This document shows, in pieces, positions 6,356-13,026 of a stretch of DNA of 13,026 nt (its first letter is position 1; each line of letters starts with the position of its first letter). The DNA lies in the NCBI GenBank assembly GCA_026388755.1, contig JAPLJE010000579.1, positions 1-13,026 of the forward strand, given 5' to 3'. The translations under genes and the position numbers were made by a program. Source of the stretch: Deltaproteobacteria bacterium (GTDB lineage: Bacteria > Desulfobacterota > Desulfobacteria > Desulfobacterales > Desulfatirhabdiaceae). A model generated the notes under the pieces. The model ran no database searches and was not told the DNA's origin. It saw only the letters and a list, made by a program, of their open reading frames with translations.

Positions 6356-7591
6356 ATGAAGGGACGAACGAAAGTACTGGCTTTACTGTTGGTTTTAGCA
6401 ATGTCTGTACCGGTGTGGGCGGATGAAGCGCGCGACTTTTTCAAGGTCGGCGTGATTACCTCCCTTTCAGGAAGTCTGGCAACAGGCGGCAATGTCACCA
6501 AGCGCGGTTATGATCTCTGGGCCAATGAAGTAAATGCCGCAGGCGGTATTGAAATTCAGGGCAAAAAATACCCCGTGAAACTCTTTTACGGAGACGATCA
6601 GTCTGAGCCGGCCCAGGGCGCTTCTGCTGCTGAGCGGCTGGCCACCCAGGAGAAAGTCGACTTTGTTCTGGGTCCTTATGCTTCCGGCCTGACCCTTGCC
6701 GCAGCCCCGGTTCTGGAGAAATTCAAAATTCCCATGATCACCGGTTCTGCGGAATCCCCCATGATCTGGAAAGAAAAATTCCGCTATACATTCGGCACCA
6801 TCCCGCCGGTGAATTATACCGGCTCAGCGCCCATCAACACAATTGCCAACCTGAACCCCAAACCCAAAACCGCCCTCATTTTGGGCTCCAACGATACATT
6901 TTCCAAAGCCACTGCCGAGGCATTTCAGGATGCGGCAGTCAAAGCCGGAATCAAAGTGCTCAAATTCAATATCGTCCCTTCCGGACAGGATCTGATTCCC
7001 TATCTGTCCGCTGCCAAAGCCATGCAACCGGATCTGATTGCTTTTGGCGGGCATGATGAAGAACTGATTAAGCTGGTCAAAGCCCTGAATCAGATCAACT
7101 ACACGCCCAAAGCACTTTTGATGCACTATGGCGTAACCGAACCGGCTTTCGTCGAAGCGCTGCAGAAGAATGCAGATCAGGTTTTCGGCGCCTCCGTCTG
7201 GACAGAGACCATCAAAACCAAGGGTGAAGTGCTGTGGCCGGATGCCAAAAGTTATGCCGATGCCGCGATGACAGCCTACAATGTACCGGCCGATTATACC
7301 CAGGCAGGCTCTTCTGCCGCAGGAATCGCCTTTCAGATGGCTTTGATCAAGATCAATGCCGTGCCGCCCCTGGATGAGAAAAAACGGGATGAACTGGTCG
7401 ATGCGCTTGAGAAACTGAAGGTTCAGACCTTCTACGGCCAGATTAGCTTTGCCACCGAAGGACAGTTCTACCATGCCAATGTCGGCCTGACACCGCTGAC
7501 CATCCAGATTCAAAACGGAAAAGTGGTTGTGGTTGGTCCTGAAAATCTGGCTGAAAGCAAGCCGTTATACCCCATGAAAGCCAAGAAATAA
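6356..7591 (+). CDS. livK: Periplasmic substrate-binding protein of a Liv/amide-type (HAAT) ABC importer
   Basis: A 411-aa type I periplasmic binding protein with a Sec signal peptide: basic KGRTK, hydrophobic LALLLVLAMSV, and likely cleavage after VWA (residue 22). The mature protein opens with FKVGVITSLSGSLATGGNVTKRGYDLWANEVNAAGG, the hallmark of the Leu/Ile/Val and amide binding family, followed by YGDDQSEP and a GPYASGLTLAAAPV hinge region. It binds the substrate and delivers it to the LivHM channel. Being first in the operon and separated from livH by a hairpin fits the usual need for excess binding protein. The family binds branched-chain amino acids, amides, urea, aromatic compounds and others. 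The ligand cannot be assigned from this sequence; the linked aminotransferase favours an amino compound. Confidence 0.9.
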   Translation: MKGRTKVLALLLVLAMSVPVWADEARDFFKVGVITSLSGSLATGGNVTKRGYDLWANEVNAAGGIEIQGKKYPVKLFYGDDQSEPAQGASAAERLATQEKVDFVLGPYASGLTLAAAPVLEKFKIPMITGSAESPMIWKEKFRYTFGTIPPVNYTGSAPINTIANLNPKPKTALILGSNDTFSKATAEAFQDAAVKAGIKVLKFNIVPSGQDLIPYLSAAKAMQPDLIAFGGHDEELIKLVKALNQINYTPKALLMHYGVTEPAFVEALQKNADQVFGASVWTETIKTKGEVLWPDAKSYADAAMTAYNVPADYTQAGSSAAGIAFQMALIKINAVPPLDEKKRDELVDALEKLKVQTFYGQISFATEGQFYHANVGLTPLTIQIQNGKVVVVGPENLAESKPLYPMKAKK

Positions 7592-7610
7592 GGTTTAACA
7601 GAGTAACCAT

Positions 7611-7646
7611 TCAGGTGGATAGGCTGATATGCAGCTATCCACCTGA
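7611..7646 (+). repeat. Strong intergenic hairpin between livK and livH
   Basis: A 12-bp perfect stem (7611-7622 with 7635-7646, core CAGGTGGATAG / CTATCCACCTG) closes a 12-base loop that can itself pair partly (GCTG/CAGC). No T-run follows, so it is not a normal terminator. Its place right after the binding-protein gene suggests it blocks 3' exonucleases and stabilises livK mRNA, or gives partial termination, so that binding protein exceeds permease. The rest of the 111-bp gap holds only the livH ribosome binding site (GGAG near 7691). Confidence 0.7.
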
Positions 7647-7702
7647 TCTGTCACGATTTCAATGACTTTCGTCAGATATCTTCAACCATCGGAGCAGGTA
7701 TC

Positions 7703-8587
7703 ATGGAATTATTGCCTCAGGCCACGATTGACGGCCTTTTGATCGGCGGAATTTATATCACCATTGCCATCGGGTTTTCTCTGGCCTACGGCGTCATGCA
7801 CATCATTGATTTTGCTGTTGGCGAATGGATCATGCTTGGGGCTTTTCTCGGGTATTATCTCAACCTGTGGTCTGTCGTGGATCCGTTTATTCTCCTGCCG
7901 GCAATTTTTCTGGTTTTCAGTTTGATCGGATACCTGATTCAGCCCCTGGTTTACCGGGTGATCAGCGGCAAAAAGGGAAACCCCGTCCTGATGGGACTGG
8001 TCTTTACGTTCGGACTGGCTTTGATGTTCCGTGGCATGGCCTTGACCGGTTTCGGATTTTATTCTCACTCCATTCCTTCCGCCATTTCTCAGGATTCCTT
8101 CTTTCTTGAGATGGGCAGCGTTTTCATCACCATCCCTTATGTGCGTCTTGCAGGGCTGTTATATGCCCTTGCCATTACCCTGGTGCTTCATTTTGTCCTG
8201 AAGAAAACCGACTTTGGCCGTGCAGTAAGAGCCCTTTCCCAGCACCGCGAAGCCTCTGGATTGATGGGGATAAATGCCAAGCGGATCAGCTCCTATGTTT
8301 ATGGAATTTACGTGGGACTCAGCGCCATGACCGGGGTCATCATCGGCAGCATTTTCACCATCAACGCGCAGATGGGCGGAGAATATACGATACTGGCGTT
8401 TTTTATTGTGGTTCTGGCCGGTATGGGATATCTGGCCGGGGTTCCCTGGGCAGCGTTTCTGCTGGGCCTGGTTCAGTCGTTTTTCCTGATTTACCTGAAT
8501 CCCAGTTACACACTGATGGCAGTATTCGGCATTCTGTTCACCATTTTGTTAATCTCCCCCAAGGGGCTTTTTGGAAGAGGCGTATGA
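7703..8587 (+). CDS. livH: Liv-type ABC importer permease, LivH subunit
   Basis: A 294-aa integral membrane permease with about eight hydrophobic segments. The N-terminal block GLLIGGIYITIAIGFSLAYGVMHIIDFAVGEWIMLGAF aligns with the LivH signature, but the usual INFAHGE reads IDFAVGE here. Near the C-terminus the cytoplasmic coupling region (about 225-265, GGEYTILAFFIVVLAGMGYLAGVPWAAFLLGL) matches the family, with GMGYLAGVPWAAF in place of the common GMGS..GA..GG form. These changes may reflect an unusual substrate or just a diverged clade. GGAG lies upstream of the ATG, and its stop overlaps the livM start by 4 bases (ATGA), indicating translational coupling. Confidence 0.92.
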   Translation: MELLPQATIDGLLIGGIYITIAIGFSLAYGVMHIIDFAVGEWIMLGAFLGYYLNLWSVVDPFILLPAIFLVFSLIGYLIQPLVYRVISGKKGNPVLMGLVFTFGLALMFRGMALTGFGFYSHSIPSAISQDSFFLEMGSVFITIPYVRLAGLLYALAITLVLHFVLKKTDFGRAVRALSQHREASGLMGINAKRISSYVYGIYVGLSAMTGVIIGSIFTINAQMGGEYTILAFFIVVLAGMGYLAGVPWAAFLLGLVQSFFLIYLNPSYTLMAVFGILFTILLISPKGLFGRGV

Positions 8588-9564
8588 GCCGAAAGTTTCT
8601 CCTACTCATTCTGGCATTCGGTGTCCTGCTTACAGTGCCTTCAGTGATTCATGACACGTTTTTTCTGAGGATCATCACTGAAGCGATTCTGTGGATTGGC
8701 CTGGCCATTTCCTGGGATGTCCTGGCAGGATATACCGGTTATTTGAATTTCGGGCATGGCGCCTTTTTCGGTATCGGAGCCTACACCACCGCCCTGCTCA
8801 TGAAGCTATGCGGCTGGTCTTTTTTCCTGGCACTTCCGGTTGCCGGCCTGGCAGCCGGCGTCCTCGCATTGATTGCCGGTATTCCGACGCTTCGGCTAAA
8901 AGGCGCGTATTTTGCCATCGCCACATGGGCGCTGTCCCGTGCCATTCAACAAGTAGCACTGGTCATGGATATAACCGGAGGGCCCGACGGCATGAGGCTT
9001 CCCACTTTTTTACATCCCGATTTTTTTTATTATCTCATGCTCGGGGTTGTGGGCGGTATCTTTGCACTGTACTGGTTCCTGTTGGAAAAAGCCCCTTTCG
9101 GGCTCAAGGTCAAAGCCATCCGCGAAGATGACCAAAGCGCCATGTCTCTGGGACTGAATCCCACATGGATCAAACTCCAGGCATTTATCCTTTCCGCGGT
9201 GCCCACCGGAATATTGGGGGCCATTTACGCGTACTGGATCACTTACATTGATCCGGCATCCGTCCTGGGAGATCTGGTTACGGATCAAGCTGTTGTCATG
9301 GCCGTATTCGGAGGACTGGGAACCCTGATCGGCCCCGCCATCGGCGCCATCATCATCTTTTTGTTCAAGACTTATTTCTGGGCATATCTGTCCGATTACC
9401 AGGTTCTTTATCTGATCATCCTGGGAGGGGTGATCGCCGCCAGCGTCGTATTCCTCCCCAATGGTCTGTGGGGTACGATAACCGGTTATCTGCAAACCCG
9501 GAAAGCATCAAAACAGGAACCGGTTTCTCAAGGAATAACCGATAAAGGAGCCCATCATGTCTGA
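8584..9564 (+). CDS. livM: Liv-type ABC importer permease, LivM subunit
   Basis: A 326-aa partner of LivH. Hydrophobic helices fill residues 1-300; a charged tail (QTRKASKQEPVSQGITDKGAHHV) follows. Family marks are DVLAGYTGYLNFGHGAFFGIGAYTTALL (45-72), the cytoplasmic loop VKAIREDDQSAMSLGLNPTWIKLQAFILSA, which contacts the ATPases, and VMAVFGGLGTLIGPAIGA near the end. Length is near the short end of the family, without the N-terminal extension of E. coli LivM. It overlaps livH by 4 bases and livG by 8, so the four core genes are tightly coupled. Confidence 0.92.
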   Translation: MSRKFLLLILAFGVLLTVPSVIHDTFFLRIITEAILWIGLAISWDVLAGYTGYLNFGHGAFFGIGAYTTALLMKLCGWSFFLALPVAGLAAGVLALIAGIPTLRLKGAYFAIATWALSRAIQQVALVMDITGGPDGMRLPTFLHPDFFYYLMLGVVGGIFALYWFLLEKAPFGLKVKAIREDDQSAMSLGLNPTWIKLQAFILSAVPTGILGAIYAYWITYIDPASVLGDLVTDQAVVMAVFGGLGTLIGPAIGAIIIFLFKTYFWAYLSDYQVLYLIILGGVIAASVVFLPNGLWGTITGYLQTRKASKQEPVSQGITDKGAHHV

Positions 9565-10282
9565 GCCTCTCCTTCAAGTGAATGCCGTCACCAAGACTTT
9601 TGGAGGACTACACGCGGTGTTCCAGGTATCCTTCCATATCGCTCCCGGCGAGATTATCGGACTCATCGGCCCCAACGGTGCGGGGAAAACGACCCTGTTC
9701 AATGTGATCAGTGGCTTTTATGCGCCCAACAAAGGACAAATTCATTTCAAGGGACAGGATATCAGCGGAAAGCCGCCGTATAAGCTGGCAGTTCTCGGCA
9801 TCGGCCGCACCTTTCAGGTGGTGAAGCCCTTTGCCGGCCTGACAGTTCTGGAAAATGTCATCATTGCATCCTTTGCACGCCATCCCAAGCGCCGTCAGGC
9901 GGAACAGCATGCCTGGCGGATTCTGGAAACAACCGGCCTGGCGGATCGGGCCAATGCCCAGGCTTCCAGTTTAACCCTGGCGGGTCGAAAGCGCCTGGAG
10001 GTCAGCAAGGCCCTGGCCCTGGAGCCGGCACTGCTCCTTCTGGATGAAGTAGTTGCGGGCCTGAACCCGACTGAGACGGACCGGACCATCGAACTCATTC
10101 TTTCCATGCGCAACCAGGGCATCACCATCTTAATCGTCGAGCATATCATGCGGGTCATCATGAACATCAGCGATCGCGTTGTGGTACTCAATTTCGGTCA
10201 GAAAATCGCGGAAGGCATTCCCAGGGATGTGGCCAAGGATTCCGGGGTCATCCAGGCATATCTGGGGGAGGCGCCTCAATGA
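9557..10282 (+). CDS. livG: Liv-type ABC importer ATPase, LivG subunit
   Basis: A 241-aa ATP-binding subunit. Walker A is GPNGAGKTT (38-46, K44), the Q-loop region is RTFQVVKPF, Walker B is LLLLDEV (D163, E164) and the H-loop is VEHIMRV (H196). The signature motif reads LTLAGRKRLEV (140-149 region) rather than LSGGQ, and LDE is followed by V, both usual in LivG proteins. GLNPTE after Walker B is also typical. It pairs with LivF at the inner membrane to power uptake. The ATG lies inside the livM 3' end, with AAAGGAG shortly upstream. Confidence 0.93.
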   Translation: MSEPLLQVNAVTKTFGGLHAVFQVSFHIAPGEIIGLIGPNGAGKTTLFNVISGFYAPNKGQIHFKGQDISGKPPYKLAVLGIGRTFQVVKPFAGLTVLENVIIASFARHPKRRQAEQHAWRILETTGLADRANAQASSLTLAGRKRLEVSKALALEPALLLLDEVVAGLNPTETDRTIELILSMRNQGITILIVEHIMRVIMNISDRVVVLNFGQKIAEGIPRDVAKDSGVIQAYLGEAPQ

Positions 10283-10989
10283 ACATTTTAAGTGCAAAAT
10301 CGGTTTCAGTTTTTTACGGGGACATCCAGGTCCTGTGGGATATCTCCTTTTCCGTCCCCTCCGGACAGATCGTGGCCCTTCTCGGGACCAACGGCGCCGG
10401 TAAAACTACGGCCCTGAAAACGATCTGCGGTCTGCTTTCCGGTGCATCCGGCCAGATTGACTTTGAAGAAAAGATTATCAGCGGCCTTCCGGTCCATGAC
10501 ATCGCCAATCTGGGAATTACCCTGGTTCCTGAAGGCAGGCAGCTTTTCCCCAAAATGGATGTCGAGGAAAATCTCCTGATAGGTTCCTATCTCAGCCGGA
10601 CCCATGTCCACCGAGCAAAAAACCTGAGCAAAGTCTATGAACTTTTCCCCCGTTTGGCAGAGCGCAAAAACCAAATTGCGGAAACCCTTTCCGGCGGTGA
10701 GCAGCAGATGGTGGCCATCGGCAGGGCCCTGATGCAGAGCCCGAAACTGATCATGTTCGATGAGCCCAGTCTGGGTCTTTCTCCGATTCTGGTTCAGGAA
10801 ATGTTCCGGGTCATCGAAGAGCTTCACAGCCAGGGACTGACGATTTTTCTGGTTGAACAGAATGTTCACCAGACGCTTAAAATCGCCGATTACTGTTATG
10901 TGATGGAAAACGGCCGCATCGTCAAGGAAGGAACGGGAAAGGATATGGAAAATGACGCATCAATCCGGGAGACATATCTGGGGTTCTGA
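10279..10989 (+). CDS. livF: Liv-type ABC importer ATPase, LivF subunit
   Basis: A 236-aa ATPase with Walker A GTNGAGKTT (36-44, K42), a canonical signature LSGGEQQMVAIGRALM (137-152), Walker B LIMFDEPSLGLSP (D161, E162) and VEQN at the switch position, where LivF proteins commonly carry Gln instead of His. TLVPEGRQLFPKMDVEENL (81-99) is the typical LivF block. It starts within the livG stop (4-base overlap). It completes the importer, and no Liv gene is missing. Confidence 0.93.
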   Translation: MNILSAKSVSVFYGDIQVLWDISFSVPSGQIVALLGTNGAGKTTALKTICGLLSGASGQIDFEEKIISGLPVHDIANLGITLVPEGRQLFPKMDVEENLLIGSYLSRTHVHRAKNLSKVYELFPRLAERKNQIAETLSGGEQQMVAIGRALMQSPKLIMFDEPSLGLSPILVQEMFRVIEELHSQGLTIFLVEQNVHQTLKIADYCYVMENGRIVKEGTGKDMENDASIRETYLGF

Positions 10990-11019
10990 GTTTAATGTCA
11001 ATACAAATATCAATATCCT

Positions 11020-11520
11020 ATGGGATGCTTTTTCAAAATGCGGTTTGCGCTGGAGCTTTCCCGCCGGAACGTGCGGCACGGAACCGGGGGGCCCTTCGGG
11101 GCTGCGGTCTTTGACCGTGATGGGCAGTTGATCGCTCCAGGAATCAACCTGGTCGTCATTTCGAACTGCTCTTTGCTTCACGCGGAAATGGTGGCTCTGG
11201 CTGGCGCCCAGCAGAAACTGGGGCGCTATGATATCGGTGATGGCGGCAGGCTCCATTACGATCTCTTTGCCACGACCGAGCCTTGCACCATGTGCTTTGG
11301 CGCCATTCCCTGGTCCGGAGTACGCCGGCTGGTTTGCGGGGCGCGGGACGAAGACGCCCGCGCGATCGGTTTCGATGAAGGCCCGAAGCTTGCCGACTGG
11401 ATGGCGGCACTCAATGATCGCGGCATCACCGTCATTCGCGACGTTTTGCGGGATGAGGCGGCAGCGGTGCTTCAAGACTATATTTCAGCCGGTGGAATCA
11501 TCTACAACACAGGCCATTAG
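11020..11520 (+). CDS. CDA-fold nucleobase/nucleoside deaminase, guanine-deaminase-like
   Basis: A 166-aa zinc deaminase of the cytidine deaminase superfamily, cutting an amino group from a base or nucleoside. Catalytic motifs are HAE (H54 zinc ligand, E56 proton shuttle) and PCTMC (C89 and C92 zinc ligands, TTEPCTMCFGAIPW). GPFGAAV near residue 24, the tail pattern GARDEDARAIGFDEGP and the length recall Bacillus-type guanine deaminase (156 aa) more than TadA, but cytosine- or other base-specific members cannot be excluded. It begins 30 bp after livF with no terminator between, so it probably shares the importer transcript. The ribosome binding site is weak at ATG 11020; an in-frame ATG at 11038 would lose six residues. 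Its link to the importer suggests that base catabolism may belong to the pathway, which is an inference. Confidence 0.8.
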   Translation: MGCFFKMRFALELSRRNVRHGTGGPFGAAVFDRDGQLIAPGINLVVISNCSLLHAEMVALAGAQQKLGRYDIGDGGRLHYDLFATTEPCTMCFGAIPWSGVRRLVCGARDEDARAIGFDEGPKLADWMAALNDRGITVIRDVLRDEAAAVLQDYISAGGIIYNTGH

Positions 11521-11593
11521 ACAACCTCCCTTACTGTGTAGTTTCCTTCCACTGCCTCCTTGATTACTGATACCGGTGAACACTTGCCTGGCT

Positions 11594-12661
11594 TTAGATT
11601 AAGGCCATGGCTTTTTCCGGACAGATTTCCTGACAGCAGAAACAGCGGATGCAGATTTCAGGATCAGCAATCGGATAATCCCCGTTCATCGACAGGGCAG
11701 ACACTGGACATTGTTCGATACAGGCGCCGCACCCCGTACAAAGTTCCACATCCGCATGGGGCCGAAGCAACGTCGGCCTGTGAAGAATCTCCTGTATGGC
11801 AGGATTGTTCATATTTGCTTCACCGCCCAGGGGGGGCAGTTTGAAATCAGGCAGTTGTTTGAGCTTTCCGATGATTTCTATCGTTTCAAGATCATAATCT
11901 CCCAGGCCCACGCTTTTGGCCTTGCGAAGAAAACCCAGCCTGGCCGGATCACACCCCATCATGGTCGCAATGACGGCATCCAGAGCCACGGCGTTGTCCG
12001 AGGCCAGGATCAGTCCGATGTCTCTTAGCTCCGGAGACGCCGGACCATTTCCTTCCATTCCCACCACCGCATCCACAATGAACAGATCCGGCACCCGGAG
12101 CCGGAACACATCCACAATCATTTCATGAAACCGCTCCGGACTGCCCGCAGCTTTGTGAAGCTGGGCTTTTTGAGCGCCGGGCAGAAAGCCGTAACTGTTT
12201 TTGATGGCTCCGGTCATGACCGTCAGGCCGTGTGTTTTGAATTTGGGCAGGCTGATAATAATATCCGCATCCAGAACCGCCCGAGAGAGGCTCACCGTCG
12301 GCATATATTCCGCGTTGAAATCAATTTTCTGTGAATCGGTACCAATATTCCGATAGTAGCCCCCGGAGGCTTCCATCAAGCCCGTCTTTCTGAAACTCTC
12401 CTCGTTGGCGCCATAGCTGAAAACGCCGGGATTGTCCCCCACGATAATCGAAGCCGGCTTCATGGATTCAATCCGCTTCACGACCGCACGCAACACGGCG
12501 GGATGGGTCACGATCGCCTCACTGGCTTCGGATGCTCTCAGAACATTGGGTTTGATCAAGACTTTCTTGCCCTTCAGATTCAAGGGGAAAATTTCAAATG
12601 CCTTATCTATCGCCTGCTGGAGGTCTTCGTAAGTTGCTGATTGGATCATCACTGTGGACAT
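11594..12661 (-). CDS. DUF362 protein with C-terminal 2x[4Fe-4S] ferredoxin domain
   Basis: A 355-aa protein. Residues 1-280 are a DUF362 domain: KVLIKPNVLRASEASEAIVTHP (33-54), VGDNPG (74-79), ISLPKFKTHGLTVMTGAIKNSYGFLPG (136-162) and VDAVVGMEGNGPASP (196-210). Residues 305-350 hold two ferredoxin motifs, CTGCGACIEQCP (C308, C311, C314, C318) and CIRCFCCQEICP (C337, C340, C343, C347). DUF362-ferredoxin proteins are common in anaerobes; their reaction is unknown, with electron transfer or metal/cofactor handling suggested. The ATG at 12661 is preferred (AGAGG upstream, family-like start MSTVMIQSA); an ATG at 12727 would add 22 residues unlike the family. It converges on the deaminase gene (73-bp gap, no clear terminator) and may not share its regulation. 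Confidence 0.88.
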   Translation of the reverse strand: MSTVMIQSATYEDLQQAIDKAFEIFPLNLKGKKVLIKPNVLRASEASEAIVTHPAVLRAVVKRIESMKPASIIVGDNPGVFSYGANEESFRKTGLMEASGGYYRNIGTDSQKIDFNAEYMPTVSLSRAVLDADIIISLPKFKTHGLTVMTGAIKNSYGFLPGAQKAQLHKAAGSPERFHEMIVDVFRLRVPDLFIVDAVVGMEGNGPASPELRDIGLILASDNAVALDAVIATMMGCDPARLGFLRKAKSVGLGDYDLETIEIIGKLKQLPDFKLPPLGGEANMNNPAIQEILHRPTLLRPHADVELCTGCGACIEQCPVSALSMNGDYPIADPEICIRCFCCQEICPEKAMALI

Positions 12662-12805
12662 GGGTGGTACCTCTTGTGTTGGGTTGAACGGATCAATGGC
12701 TGTATGTCTGATAATACTGTAATTCATGTACAGTATCCATAGAAAAATTGATTCACCCCCCCTCTTTCCATTGATTGTCTCCTGTCTAAAAATCGGTTAT
12801 TATAT

Positions 12806-12823
12806 AAAACGAACGATCGTTTT
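12806..12823. promoter_or_regulatory. TetR-type operator-like palindrome
   Basis: AAAACGA (12806-12812) and TCGTTTT (12817-12823) are perfect inverted arms around ACGA, a form usual for TetR-family operators. On the minus strand a TATAAT (12804-12799) abuts it, so a repressor bound here would cover the promoter of the DUF362 gene, although no good -35 box is seen. On the plus side a TTGACA begins 7 bases away, so the site could control both directions. No TetR gene lies inside the window. Confidence 0.5.
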
Positions 12824-12829
12824 ATTTTA

Positions 12830-12858
12830 TTGACAGACGTCAAGCGATGGGATACTGT
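12830..12858 (+). promoter_or_regulatory. Probable sigma-70 promoter pointing out of the right edge
   Basis: TTGACA (12830-12835), a 17-base spacer and TACTGT (12853-12858) form a plausible promoter. Downstream, AAGGAG (12909-12914) lies 7 bases before a TTG codon (12922), but that frame stops after 22 codons (12990). The promoter therefore drives either a leader peptide or RNA, or a gene starting beyond the window. The -35 box also sits in a small palindrome (TTGAC-AGAC-GTCAA). Confidence 0.4.
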
Positions 12859-12922
12859 CTTTTGAAATAATTGATCATCATTCAGTTCAGTTGTTAATGA
12901 ATATTACTAAGGAGATCATAAT

Positions 12923-13000
12923 TGAATAGACATTTAGTAAGCTCAAGCACCGTGAAATCATGTATTTGTTTGCGTTCTTTGTTGGCTTGATGTCTATTCA
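12923..13000. repeat. 11-bp inverted repeat at the right edge
   Basis: TGAATAGACAT (12923-12933) is the exact reverse complement of ATGTCTATTCA (12990-13000), 56 bases apart. TTAGTAAGC also occurs twice as a direct repeat nearby (from 12934 and again near 13013). This could be an RNA stem, paired operators or the edge of a small mobile element; the window ends too soon to tell. Confidence 0.4.
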
Positions 13001-13026
13001 CTTTCGATCGCATTAGTAAGCGGATG

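Noticed and set aside
6824..7513. 229-codon minus-strand open frame opposite livK
   Set aside because: Antisense shadow of a clear binding-protein gene; no ribosome binding site or recognisable motif.
10306..10869. 187-codon minus-strand open frame opposite livF
   Set aside because: Antisense to a canonical ATPase; no support of its own.
10960..11475. 171-codon minus-strand open frame opposite the deaminase
   Set aside because: The plus-strand frame carries the catalytic HAE and PCTMC motifs; the opposite frame carries none.
12662..12727. 22-residue N-terminal extension of the DUF362 protein
   Set aside because: The ribosome binding site and family-like start favour ATG 12661; the extension is not similar to the domain.
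1..13026. tRNA or rRNA genes, CRISPR arrays, transposases
   Set aside because: No cloverleaf, rRNA-like stretch, spaced direct repeats or transposase motifs were recognised on either strand.

Overview
The window reads as chromosomal DNA of an anaerobic, Gram-negative bacterium, most likely a sulfate reducer or relative in the Desulfobacterota (inference). The reasons are a tungsten/molybdenum-type aldehyde:ferredoxin oxidoreductase (AOR), two sigma-54 promoters with a dedicated enhancer-binding protein, a DUF362-ferredoxin protein, a Gly-zipper lipoprotein, and moderate GC with AT-rich intergenic regions. No rRNA, tRNA, CRISPR array or transposase gene was found.

Layout. (1) 1-337 minus: a Gly-zipper lipoprotein, cut by the window edge, with a near-consensus sigma-70 promoter at 445-473. 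The rest of 338-718 holds an imperfect inverted repeat (573-597) and a doubtful 53-aa CxxC micro-ORF (561-722). (2) 719-3818 minus: a class III aminotransferase (GabT-like) followed by an AOR. (3) 3819-4228: a roughly 400-bp divergent control region with a sigma-54 promoter facing the aminotransferase and a palindromic upstream activator site. (4) 4229-6025 plus: a PAS-PAS-AAA+-HTH sigma-54 activator with a TyrR-like C-terminus. (5) 6026-6355: a second copy of the palindrome, a rho-independent terminator and a second sigma-54 promoter, pointing at the transporter. (6) 6356-10989 plus: a complete branched-chain amino acid/amide-type ABC importer in the order livK-livH-livM-livG-livF, with a strong hairpin between livK and livH. 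(7) 11020-11520 plus: a guanine-deaminase-like nucleobase deaminase just behind livF. (8) 11594-12661 minus: a DUF362 + 2x[4Fe-4S] protein. (9) 12662-13026: a control region with a TetR-type palindrome, a plus-strand promoter, a strong ribosome binding site before a very short TTG reading frame, and an 11-bp inverted repeat at the edge.

How it fits together. The activator gene is flanked by two palindromes that share ATATGC-N6-GCATAT. Each lies about 163-165 bp from the -12 element of a sigma-54 promoter: one drives aminotransferase-AOR leftwards, the other drives the importer rightwards. The simplest reading is one regulon: an amino compound is imported by the Liv-type system, transaminated to an aldehyde (or semialdehyde) by the GabT-like enzyme, and oxidised by AOR to the acid, giving reduced ferredoxin. 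The PAS-containing activator would switch both operons on together. The substrate cannot be read from the sequence. The deaminase next to livF hints at a nitrogenous base or its breakdown product, but that link is speculative.
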